This document shows, piece by piece, positions 1-5,959 of a DNA stretch of 5,997 nucleotides. Numbering within the stretch: the stretch's first letter is position 1; each line of letters begins with the position of its first letter. The DNA comes from Mesorhizobium sp. Its GTDB lineage: Bacteria > Pseudomonadota > Alphaproteobacteria > Rhizobiales > Rhizobiaceae. The notes beneath the pieces were generated by a model, which saw only the letters and a program-made list of their open reading frames with translations, was not told the DNA's origin and searched no databases. The stretch lies in contig JAEKLU010000307.1 in assembly GCA_019509685.1 (NCBI GenBank), positions 1 to 5,997 of the forward strand. The letters run 5' to 3'. The translations under genes and the position numbers were made by a program.

Positions 1-32
1 GGTCATCCGCAGGTGGAATCAGAAGTAGTTCC

Positions 33-798
33 TCACGAGGCAAGCATCGTCAGCTCTTCGGCCGTCAGATGCCGCGCCTTGCCTTTGGCGAGCTCGCCGA
101 GCTGCAGGTCGCCGATCGCCACCCTCACCAATCTCAGCACCTCGATGTCGAAGGCGCCGAGCAGCCGGCGGATCTGCCGGTTGCGGCCTTCGTCGAGCAC
201 GATTTCCAGCCAGGCGGTTCGCCCGCCGCTGCGCAACAGCTCGATCGAGCGTGCCGCCAGCCGCTCGCCATCCGCGTCAACGCCTTTTCGAAATTGCGCG
301 AGCAGGGCCTCATCGGGAACGGAGGCGATCTGCACGTGATAGGTCTTGGCGACATGCGAAGCGGGATCGAGCAGCCCGTTCGCCCAGCGCGTGTCGTTGG
401 TCATCAGCAGCAGGCCTTCGCTTGCCTTGTCGAGCCGGCCCACCGGTGCAGTCATAGACCGTGCCGCGCCCCTGCGGGTCGTCGCGGGTGGTGACCAGTC
501 CGCGCGGCTTGTTCAGCATCAGGTAGACCTTGCGCTCCGCAATGACGCGCTCGCCGTCGATGGCGATGCTGTCGCGCTCGAGATCGACCCACAGCGACGG
601 GTCGCGCGCCACCTTGCCGCCGACGCGCACGCGTCCCTCGGCGATCAACAGTTCCGCCTGCTTGCGTGAGCACAGGCCGAGCTTGGACAGCGCGCGGTTG
701 AGACTGACTTTGCGGGCGTGAGGTTGTTTGTCGGACGGACGTGCCAACGCTTTTGCTTTCAAATTCGAGAGCGCGACGCATGCCATGTCGGGCGACAT
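33..798 (-). pseudogene. rRNA pseudouridine synthase, RsuA/RluB family, frameshifted
   Basis: Enzymes of this family isomerise a specific uridine in 16S or 23S rRNA to pseudouridine. The N-terminal part (frame running 798 down to about 448) carries an S4 RNA-binding domain (VSLNRALSKLGLCSRKQAEL, then EGRVRVGG) and the linker KVYLMLNKPRGLVTTRDDPQ, reaching GTVYDC. The catalytic part continues in another frame from about 455 down to the TGA at 33-35. It contains GRLDKASEGLLLMTND with the catalytic Asp codon at 429-431, the KTYHVQI motif and the C-terminal RNRQIRRLL...VLRLVRVAIGDL motif. Relatives have roughly 8-10 more residues between the VYD and VGRLD motifs, so the sequence looks like a short deletion of length 3n+2 (for example 26 or 29 bases). 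Both halves are otherwise well preserved, so the break is either recent or a sequence error. The start is uncertain: ATG at 796-798 has only a weak GAGCGGG upstream, and ATG at 784-786 and GTG at 859-861 are alternatives. The exact subfamily (RsuA, RluB, RluE, RluF) cannot be fixed. Confidence 0.85.
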
Positions 799-844
799 CG
801 GCGCAACCCGCTCGACAGCCAAGCCGATGTGAGGCAGTCCACCT

Positions 845-1321
845 TCACTCCTTCGGTGCACTCAATCGCCGGTAGGACACGCCGCCGAAAGTCGCCGTCA
901 CGAAATTCGTGACCGACATCTTGCGCTTGCGCCCGTCGCTGCAGGCATAGACCGGCCAACCTTCCTCGCTGCACTCGCTGGCCAGGCAGAGCCGGGCGAG
1001 ACAGTTGCCGACGGTGAGGCGAAAACCACCTTTGCCGACGAAGCCCTGCAGCAGACTGCCGTCCGCCGCGCGCCATGTCCGCTGGACGAATTCAGGTCGC
1101 AAAAGCCAAGGTTCCAGGCGCGCCGCAAGGCCGGCCTGCTGACCTGTATACTGAAGACGATAACGCGCCATGCCCGTGGCATAGGCGGTCACCAGATCGG
1201 ACTCGCCAAGATAGGCCGTCATGAGATCGGCCTTATCGAGCAAATGCGTACCATGCGGGCCTGCCTGCGCCGTCCCTGAAAACGCAACAGCGGCTATGAG
1301 AGCGAAACAAGCTCGCGACAT
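845..1321 (-). CDS. Exported four-cysteine protein of unknown function
   Basis: I do not recognise the family. The 158-residue product begins with a clear Sec signal peptide, MSRACFALIAAVAFSGTAQA, with an Ala-X-Ala cleavage site after residue 20, so the mature protein of about 138 residues should be periplasmic or secreted. The start ATG at 1319-1321 is chosen because it begins this signal peptide and has GGAA about 5 bases upstream; the longer open frame to 1540 overlaps the neighbouring gene and is not needed. The mature part shows a near-duplicated decapeptide (DLMTAY at 32-37, DLVTAY at 42-47) and four cysteines at 107, 112, 117 and 127 (C-x4-C-x4-C-x9-C), followed by a basic patch RKRK at 131-134. 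The cysteines could form two disulphides in the periplasm. It lies 46 bases upstream of the pseudouridine synthase start and 134 bases downstream of the GNAT-like gene, all in the same direction, so it may have its own promoter. Confidence 0.75.
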   Translation of the reverse strand: MSRACFALIAAVAFSGTAQAGPHGTHLLDKADLMTAYLGESDLVTAYATGMARYRLQYTGQQAGLAARLEPWLLRPEFVQRTWRAADGSLLQGFVGKGGFRLTVGNCLARLCLASECSEEGWPVYACSDGRKRKMSVTNFVTATFGGVSYRRLSAPKE

Positions 1322-1455
1322 TCGATTTCCAGCAGCCACACGGATCCGGCGTGCCGGTTTGCCCGACTGCCTTGCGGCACCATCCCGCCAATCGCCGATC
1401 GGCGCAAGTCGCCCCGAGATGTTCGGCAACGCCACTAGATATGGCGCAGCTTTCT

Positions 1456-1896
1456 TCAGCCGTTGGCGGCTGGCGGCAGCTCGAACAGGGTGGCGCCGTT
1501 CTGGCGGCCTTTCTCGACATAGCCGATCACGCGAAACCACCTGGCGACATCCGGCCTGTCCAGCCAGCTGCGCGAGTGTATAGGCAGGTTGCCGGCAAGC
1601 GCCTGGACATGGCGGATGTGCCGTCTGCAGAAACGGACAGTGGCGGCGCCGAAGAAATCCTCCCGCGCGGCAAACAGCGTATCGGCGGCATCGGCGTCTT
1701 CGTGCCAGGCGATGATCGCCACGGTCTTGTCATCCTGGACGAGCGCATACGCCCGGCCTTCCTTCAGGTTCATCATCAGATTGTCATAAGCGCTTTTGCT
1801 GTCCTTGCCGGCCGCCACATATTCGTCCGACATTCGCTTGGACAGGTCACGGAAAACATCTTCCAGATCGCCGACCGTCGCCGCGCGTGCTTTCAT
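1456..1896 (-). CDS. Small GNAT-fold-like protein, possibly T7 gp13/DUF2833-like
   Basis: The product is 146 residues. The start ATG at 1894-1896 is chosen over the longer frame (to 1929) because AGGAGGA at 1900-1906 is an almost perfect Shine-Dalgarno sequence directly before it. The layout resembles a GNAT fold: an N-terminal MKARAATVGDLEDVFRDLS (beta1-alpha1), a central YALVQDDKTVAIIAW strand pair at about 50-64, and a C-terminal DVARWFRVIGYVEKG (116-130) that matches the usual '...A..fy.k.GF' end of acetyltransferases. The canonical acetyl-CoA-binding Q/RxxGxG/A loop is not visible. Together with the helix ATVRFCRRHIRHVQAL (85-100) this resembles my recollection of phage T7 internal virion protein gp13 and its bacterial relatives. 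Cytoplasmic; no signal or membrane segment. It could be an inactive acetyltransferase-like protein, and no substrate can be named. It diverges from the LuxR-type gene. Confidence 0.6.
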   Translation of the reverse strand: MKARAATVGDLEDVFRDLSKRMSDEYVAAGKDSKSAYDNLMMNLKEGRAYALVQDDKTVAIIAWHEDADAADTLFAAREDFFGAATVRFCRRHIRHVQALAGNLPIHSRSWLDRPDVARWFRVIGYVEKGRQNGATLFELPPAANG

Positions 1897-1899
1897 TTC

Positions 1900-1906
1900 T
1901 CCTCCT
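1900..1906 (-). promoter_or_regulatory. Strong ribosome binding site of the GNAT-like gene
   Basis: On the minus strand the bases read AGGAGGA, then GAA, then the ATG at 1896-1894. This near-complete match to the anti-Shine-Dalgarno sequence decides the start codon and argues that this small gene is really translated. Confidence 0.75.
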
Positions 1907-1970
1907 GACAGCCCAAGAGCAGTTTGCACCAGGAAACCGCGATCACCAAGAAAAGCAAATCCGCGATATG

Positions 1971-1980
1971 GCCTATAGGC
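1971..1980. promoter_or_regulatory. 10-base palindrome GCCTATAGGC in the GNAT/LuxR divergent gap
   Basis: GCCTATAGGC is a perfect palindrome about 75 bases upstream of the GNAT-like start. It lies about 60 bases, centre to centre, from the longer palindrome at 2028-2043. It could be a minor operator half or chance; its length alone is not convincing. Confidence 0.25.
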
Positions 1981-2027
1981 GCAAACTCTTTTCGCCTGAG
2001 CGGGCAGGCGGCGCGCCCTTCCGAATG

Positions 2028-2043
2028 GCGCTTATATAAGCGC
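2028..2043. promoter_or_regulatory. 16-base perfect palindrome upstream of the LuxR-type gene, candidate operator
   Basis: GCGCTTATATAAGCGC is identical to its reverse complement over all 16 bases. It sits in the 226-base gap between two divergent genes, 79 bases before the regulator ATG and 131 bases from the GNAT-like ATG. Its AT-rich core (TATATA) could also overlap a -10 element. I found no convincing -35 box at the right spacing on either strand. A dimeric regulator, possibly the adjacent LuxR-type protein acting on itself, is a plausible binder, but this is inference. Confidence 0.5.
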
Positions 2044-2122
2044 TGGCTTGAGATCGGGCGGCAGGTGTCGGATAGTCAACCACCACGCGAGCCTGACTGG
2101 CCGCAGCAATCCCAAGGCGGTC

Positions 2123-3214
2123 ATGATCGAACTGATCGAAACCATCTACGAGGCGGCCTTCGTTCCGGAGCGATGGAACGCCGTGCTGAAGCAAGCGAGC
2201 AGCTTGTCGAACTCGGCCAGCGCGCAGGTCTTCTTCTTCAGCGACAACGGCCCGCCGGGCGGGACGACGCTCGACAATCTGCGGCCGCTGTTCGACGAGT
2301 TCATCAAGGGCGACTTCTGGAAATTTTGCGACAGCGTCCAGAAGATGTGCAGCCTGCAACCGGCAAGCTTCGTGCGTGTCGACGATTTCCTGAGCCCCGA
2401 TGAGATCGAGCGCGATCCGGCCCGCATTATGCTGAGAGAGTTCGGCATCGGCGCGCATCTGTGCACGGCGATCCCGATGCCGACCGGTGAGCTGGCGACC
2501 TTCGTCTTTCAGAAATGGATCAAGGACGGCGGCTATGACGACGCCGAGGTCGGCAGGCTCGACGCGCTGCGGCCGCATCTTGCCCGCGCCAGCCTGGTGG
2601 CCGGGCGGCTGCGCATGGAACGCGCGGAAGCGACGACCTCGGCGCTCGACCGGCTTGGGCTGCCGGCCGCGGTGCTGTCGGCGAATGGCCGCATCATGGC
2701 GACCAACCTGCATCTGGACCGGCTCGACACGGCCTTCCTGCCGGTCGCCTATGGTGGATTGGCGATTGCCGATCGCGATGCCAATCGGCTGTTTCAGCGG
2801 GCCGTGACCGGCATGAACCGCGCCGACGATGCGATCGGATCCATCCCGGTGCCTGGGATCGGCGGCGAGGCGCCTCTCGTCGTCCATCTGCTGCCGTTGC
2901 GGCGCACGGCGCACGACCTCTTCGGCAATGCCGATATCTTGATGATGGCCACGCCCGTCAAACCGAGCGCGCTGGTGCCCTCGGCGAGCCTGCTCAACGC
3001 GCTGTTCGATCTGACGCCGGCAGAGGCGCGGCTGGCAGCCGATCTCGCGGCCGGCCTCACGCTGGCGCAATCGGCCGGCCGTTACGGCATCACCGTCAAG
3101 TCGGCCCGCACCTATCTCGAGCGTGTCTTCCAGAAGACCGGTACCCACCAGCAGAGCCAGCTGGTCGCCATGCTGAAGACGATGCAGCCGCTGGTCGCAC
3201 CTTCGGTTCAGTGA
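2123..3214 (+). CDS. LuxR-family transcriptional regulator (C-terminal HTH)
   Basis: A 363-residue DNA-binding regulator. The C-terminal domain (about 295-354) is a LuxR/GerE-type helix-turn-helix: FDLTPAEARLAADLAAGLTL, then QSAGRYGITVKSARTYLERV with the recognition helix around 324-336, then FQKTGTHQQSQLVAML. The LTPAE.R...L..G motif is the family hallmark. The N-terminal 160 residues are predicted mixed alpha/beta, in the position where a sensory domain would sit. Residues 175-280 (ALDRLGLPAAVLSANGRIMA, then strand-rich sequence) look PAS-like. There is no receiver-domain Asp and no acyl-homoserine-lactone-binding WxYxxD motif, so it is neither a response regulator nor a quorum-sensing LuxR; the signal is unknown. 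ATG at 2123 is preferred over an upstream TTG at 2048 because AAGGCGG (2114-2120) precedes it and family-like sequence starts there. It diverges from the GNAT-like gene and converges with the transporter. Its targets are unknown; the divergent gene and itself are the simplest candidates. Confidence 0.88.
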   Translation: MIELIETIYEAAFVPERWNAVLKQASSLSNSASAQVFFFSDNGPPGGTTLDNLRPLFDEFIKGDFWKFCDSVQKMCSLQPASFVRVDDFLSPDEIERDPARIMLREFGIGAHLCTAIPMPTGELATFVFQKWIKDGGYDDAEVGRLDALRPHLARASLVAGRLRMERAEATTSALDRLGLPAAVLSANGRIMATNLHLDRLDTAFLPVAYGGLAIADRDANRLFQRAVTGMNRADDAIGSIPVPGIGGEAPLVVHLLPLRRTAHDLFGNADILMMATPVKPSALVPSASLLNALFDLTPAEARLAADLAAGLTLAQSAGRYGITVKSARTYLERVFQKTGTHQQSQLVAMLKTMQPLVAPSVQ

Positions 3215-3221
3215 TCCGGCC

Positions 3222-3237
3222 GCCGGCGCCCGGCTTT
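3222..3237 (+). terminator. Short GC hairpin with T-run after the LuxR-type gene
   Basis: GCCGG, loop CGC, then CCGGC, followed by TTT, lies 8 bases after the regulator stop and within the 29-base gap between convergent genes. The stem is only five G:C pairs and the T-run is short, so it is a weak intrinsic terminator at best. The position is right for one. Confidence 0.4.
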
Positions 3238-3243
3238 CTGACC

Positions 3244-4566
3244 TCAATCGGTGCTGCGGTCGGTCGTAGAGGATTGCCTGTCGATCCACAGCGCAATCAG
3301 AGTGCACACAGCGCCTGAGAGCAGATAGGCGCCGGCGGCGATGAGGCCGAAATTGCCCGCCATCAACAGCGCCGCGAGCGGCGCGAAGCCGGCGCCGAAC
3401 ATCCAGGCCAGATCCGACGTCACCGCCGAGCCGGTGTAGCGGTGGTGGCGCGAGAAGCTCGATGCGACGATGCCGGAGGACTGCCCGAAGCTCAGGCCGA
3501 GCAGGATGAAGCCCAGCACCATGAAGACGGTTTCGCCGACGGCGCCGCCGTCCAGAAGCTGCGGTGCAAAGCCGCTGAAGATGGCGATGGTGATTGCCGA
3601 GCCGATGAGCAAATTGCGGCGCCCGACGCGGTCGGCCAGCGGGCCCGATGCCACGATGGCCGCGATGCAGAAGAATGCGCTTACCGCCTCGATCACCAGG
3701 AAGCGCTCCGGACCCTCATTGGTGAACAGGAACACCCAGGAGAGCGGAAACACGGTCACCATGTGAAACAGGGCGAAGCTCGCCAGCGGCGCGAAGGCGC
3801 CGATGACGACGTTGCGGCCTTCCGTCCTGACTGTGTCCCTGATGCGCGTCGGCTGGAGGTCGCCGCTCTCATACAGTTTCGAGAACTCGGGCGTCACCAC
3901 GATGCGCAGCCTTGCAAACAGCGCCACGACATTGATGGCGAAGGCGACGAAGAAGGGATAGCGCCAGCCCCAGGCGAAGAAATCGTCGGCCGACAGATTG
4001 GCGACGAAGAAGGCGAACAGCGAGCTTGCGACGATGAGGCCGATCGGCGCGCCGAGCTGCGGGATCATCGCATAGATGCCGCGCCGGTTATGTGGCGCGT
4101 TCATGGCCAGCAGCGACGGCAGCCCGTCCCACGTTCCACCAAGCGCCAGGCCTTGCAAGAAGCGCGTCAGCGCCAGCAGCCAAGCGGCGATCACGCCGAC
4201 ATCCTCGTAGGAAGGCAGGAACGCCATGGCGACGGTCGAGGTGCCGAGCAGGAAGAGCGCGATCGTCAACTTTGCGCCGCGGCCATAGGCGCGATCGATG
4301 GCCATGAACAGCACGGTGCCGAACGGGCGCGCGATGAAGGCCAGCGCAAAGATGACGAAGGAATAGAGCGTTCCAGCGAGCGGGTCGTGCGTCGGGAACA
4401 CCAGCTTGGGAAAAACGATGACTGAAGCGATGGCATAGACGAAGAAGTCGAAGAACTCCGACGTCCTGCCGATGATCACGCCGACCGCGATATCGCCAGC
4501 GCTGACCTGGCCGTGATGCGAGCCGATCAGTTTGCTGTCAGTTTCGGCAGTCGAAGTTCCAGCCAT
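3244..4566 (-). CDS. MFS transporter, metabolite:H+ symporter (MHS)-like
   Basis: A 440-residue inner-membrane secondary transporter of the major facilitator superfamily, with about 12 hydrophobic segments. Helix 1 includes FFDFFVYAIASVIVFPKLVF (38-57), typical of the MHS/ShiA/ProP/KgtP branch. The loop 2-3 motif is RPFGTVLFMAIDRAYGRGAK (80-99), with its pseudo-repeat GPLADRVGRRNLL (308-320) in the second half. RFLQGLALGGTWDG (135-148) corresponds to the MHS R..QG...GGEW.G signature, but with Thr where Glu is usual. Both ends are cytoplasmic and polar. MHS members move organic acids, osmolytes or shikimate with protons; the substrate here cannot be read from sequence. ATG at 4564-4566 with GGAA a few bases upstream is chosen over a TTG at 4588-4590. 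It diverges from cyoA across 200 bases that hold two palindromes, so shared control with the quinol oxidase is possible. Confidence 0.88.
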   Translation of the reverse strand: MAGTSTAETDSKLIGSHHGQVSAGDIAVGVIIGRTSEFFDFFVYAIASVIVFPKLVFPTHDPLAGTLYSFVIFALAFIARPFGTVLFMAIDRAYGRGAKLTIALFLLGTSTVAMAFLPSYEDVGVIAAWLLALTRFLQGLALGGTWDGLPSLLAMNAPHNRRGIYAMIPQLGAPIGLIVASSLFAFFVANLSADDFFAWGWRYPFFVAFAINVVALFARLRIVVTPEFSKLYESGDLQPTRIRDTVRTEGRNVVIGAFAPLASFALFHMVTVFPLSWVFLFTNEGPERFLVIEAVSAFFCIAAIVASGPLADRVGRRNLLIGSAITIAIFSGFAPQLLDGGAVGETVFMVLGFILLGLSFGQSSGIVASSFSRHHRYTGSAVTSDLAWMFGAGFAPLAALLMAGNFGLIAAGAYLLSGAVCTLIALWIDRQSSTTDRSTD

Positions 4567-4630
4567 AATTTCCGTCGCCACCGAGCTCAAGTTCGGAACG
4601 CGATTGTCGTCGTCCCATTATGCGTGCACA

Positions 4631-4642
4631 CTTTCGCGAAAG
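4631..4642. promoter_or_regulatory. 12-base palindrome CTTTCGCGAAAG in the MFS/cyoA gap
   Basis: A perfect 12-base palindrome in the divergent region, 64 bases from the transporter ATG. Its centre lies about 30 bases (close to three helical turns) from the centre of the larger inverted repeat at 4657-4677. It could be a second operator site or part of the transporter promoter; CATAAT on the minus strand (4621-4616) just downstream could be a -10 box. The binding protein is unknown. Confidence 0.4.
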
Positions 4643-4656
4643 CCATACCAACTGGG

Positions 4657-4677
4657 CATTGGACAAATTGTCCAATG
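4657..4677. promoter_or_regulatory. 21-base inverted repeat upstream of cyoA, candidate operator
   Basis: The core reads ATTGGACAA-A-TTGTCCAAT and is flanked by a further C:G pair, giving two perfect 10-base arms around a single central A. It lies 89 bases upstream of the cyoA ATG and 90 bases upstream of the transporter ATG, that is, midway between the two divergent genes. The size and symmetry fit a binding site for a dimeric repressor of the MarR, GntR or similar kind. It does not match the FNR/FixK box (TTGAT-N4-ATCAA). The TTGGAC inside it could double as a -35 box, so binding would block transcription. The regulator is not in this window unless it is the LuxR-type protein. Confidence 0.65.
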
Positions 4678-4766
4678 TCGTCGCGGTGACGGCGGCAGTA
4701 GCCGTTGATCCATATCGCGTCGTGGCTTGCCAAGGCCTGCTGCCGCGCCATCGAGGGCAACGTTTG

Positions 4767-5948
4767 ATGAAACGATCCGGAGCCTTGCTTCTGTTTCCCC
4801 TGGCCGTGCTGCTGAGCGGCTGCGACTTCGTCGTGCTCGCGCCCGCGGGCGATGTCGCTGCGCAGCAGCGCGACCTGCTCGTCGTCTCGACCATGCTGAT
4901 GCTGCTCATCATCGTGCCGGTCATGGCGCTGACGGTGCTGTTTGCCTGGCGTTACCGGCAATCCAACCATGCCGCGACCTATACGCCCGACTGGGACCAT
5001 TCGACCAAGCTGGAGCTGGTGATCTGGGCAGCGCCCCTGCTCATCATCATCTGCCTGGGCGCGCTGACCTGGCTCGGCACACATCTGCTCGATCCCTACC
5101 GGCGCATCGACAGGATCGAGCCTGGACAGCCGGTGACGCAGATCCATAAGCCGCTCCAGGTCGAGGTCGTCGCGCTCGACTGGAAATGGCTGTTCATCTA
5201 CCCTGACTACGGCATCGCCTCCGTCAATGAGCTTGCTGCGCCGGTCAACCAGCCGATCGACTTCCGCATCACATCGTCCACAGTGATGAACTCCTTCTAC
5301 ATTCCGGCCCTTGCCGGGCAGATCTATGCCATGCCCGCCATGGAGACGAAGCTGCATGCCGTCATCAACCAGCCGGGCAGCTACACAGGCTTCTCGGCCA
5401 ATTACAGCGGCGCCGGCTTTTCGGGCATGCGCTTCGCTTTCCACGGCCTGTCCGACAAGGATTTCGAGCAATGGATCGCGCAGGCCAAAAGCGCGCAGAC
5501 GACACTGACCCGCGACAGCTACCTCGCGCTCGAACGGCCAAGCGAGAACGAACCGGTCCGCCACTATGCTTCGGTCGATCCCGACCTCTATGGCGCCATC
5601 CTCAATTTGTGCGTCGAGCGTGGCAAGATGTGCATGAACGAGATGATGTCGATCGACGCCAGGGGTGGCCTGGGTCTCGTCGGCGTGCGCAACACCTTGC
5701 CGCTGCAATATGACAAGCTCGCCAGGCGCGGTGCGGTGTTCGGCAACGAGCCGTCCTACGTGGCGAGCATCTGCACGGCGGAGGAGGCGGCCGCCGCCTC
5801 GCGCGCGTTTCGCGATGGCGATGCCGGGAATTGGCCGATCAGAGATCTGTCGCCCCTGCACGGCGTCGGTCTGCTCAAGCCCGGCGCCGGCAGCCGCCAG
5901 GCAGAGGCGGACAAGCCGTCGCTCGGTCTGCTGCGTTTGGAATTGTGA
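4767..5948 (+). CDS. cyoA: Cytochrome bo-type ubiquinol oxidase subunit II
   Basis: Subunit II of the haem-copper quinol oxidase that oxidises ubiquinol, reduces O2 to water and pumps protons in the inner membrane. The 393-residue product starts with a lipoprotein signal peptide ending in the lipobox LLSGC (Cys19 predicted lipidated). Two membrane helices follow, at about 37-61 (LLVVSTMLMLLIIVPVMALT and on) and 83-108, then a periplasmic cupredoxin domain (VEVVALDWKWLFIYPDYGIA at 132-151, through FAFHGLS at about 229). The CuA ligands of cytochrome c oxidase are absent: the usual SxxVxHSF histidine is Met174 (STVMNSF), and the CxxxCGxxH segment is SANYSGAGFSGM, so this is a quinol oxidase. 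The C-terminal CyoA motif LCVERGKMCMNEMM is at 281-294. The protein is longer than E. coli CyoA (315 residues), mainly through a C-terminal tail. ATG 4767 is chosen because it begins the lipoprotein signal and has GAGGG at 4753-4757; an in-frame ATG at 4620 is rejected. Confidence 0.95.
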   Translation: MKRSGALLLFPLAVLLSGCDFVVLAPAGDVAAQQRDLLVVSTMLMLLIIVPVMALTVLFAWRYRQSNHAATYTPDWDHSTKLELVIWAAPLLIIICLGALTWLGTHLLDPYRRIDRIEPGQPVTQIHKPLQVEVVALDWKWLFIYPDYGIASVNELAAPVNQPIDFRITSSTVMNSFYIPALAGQIYAMPAMETKLHAVINQPGSYTGFSANYSGAGFSGMRFAFHGLSDKDFEQWIAQAKSAQTTLTRDSYLALERPSENEPVRHYASVDPDLYGAILNLCVERGKMCMNEMMSIDARGGLGLVGVRNTLPLQYDKLARRGAVFGNEPSYVASICTAEEAAAASRAFRDGDAGNWPIRDLSPLHGVGLLKPGAGSRQAEADKPSLGLLRLEL

Positions 5949-5959
5949 AGGGATAGCGG

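Noticed and set aside
1..6. Possible start (ATGACC on the minus strand) of a gene running off the left edge
   Set aside because: Only two codons are visible and there is no convincing Shine-Dalgarno sequence, so it cannot be supported.
1393..1404. 12-base palindrome CGCCGATCGGCG between the GNAT-like and exported-protein genes
   Set aside because: It is GC-rich, has no T-run for a terminator in either direction, and such CGATCG-centred palindromes are common in this base composition.
1973..3307. 444-residue open frame on the minus strand opposite the LuxR-type gene
   Set aside because: It is an Arg/Gln/His-rich translation typical of the antisense of a GC-rich gene, with no recognisable domain, and it fully overlaps a gene with a clear HTH.
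3442..4425. 327-residue open frame on the plus strand opposite the transporter
   Set aside because: Its composition is dominated by charged residues with no hydrophobic core, as expected for the complement of membrane-protein codons; the transporter on the other strand is certain.
4595..4620. GGAAC at 4595-4599 as the -35 of an EcfG-type general stress promoter
   Set aside because: No CGTT-like -10 element follows at 16-17 bases.
4620..4766. N-terminal extension of CyoA from ATG 4620
   Set aside because: It would bury the lipoprotein signal peptide inside the protein and translate through the operator repeat; ATG 4767 has its own ribosome binding site.
4587..5861. 424-residue open frame on the minus strand opposite cyoA
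   Set aside because: It is a shadow of cyoA, which has a lipobox, membrane helices and a cupredoxin domain.
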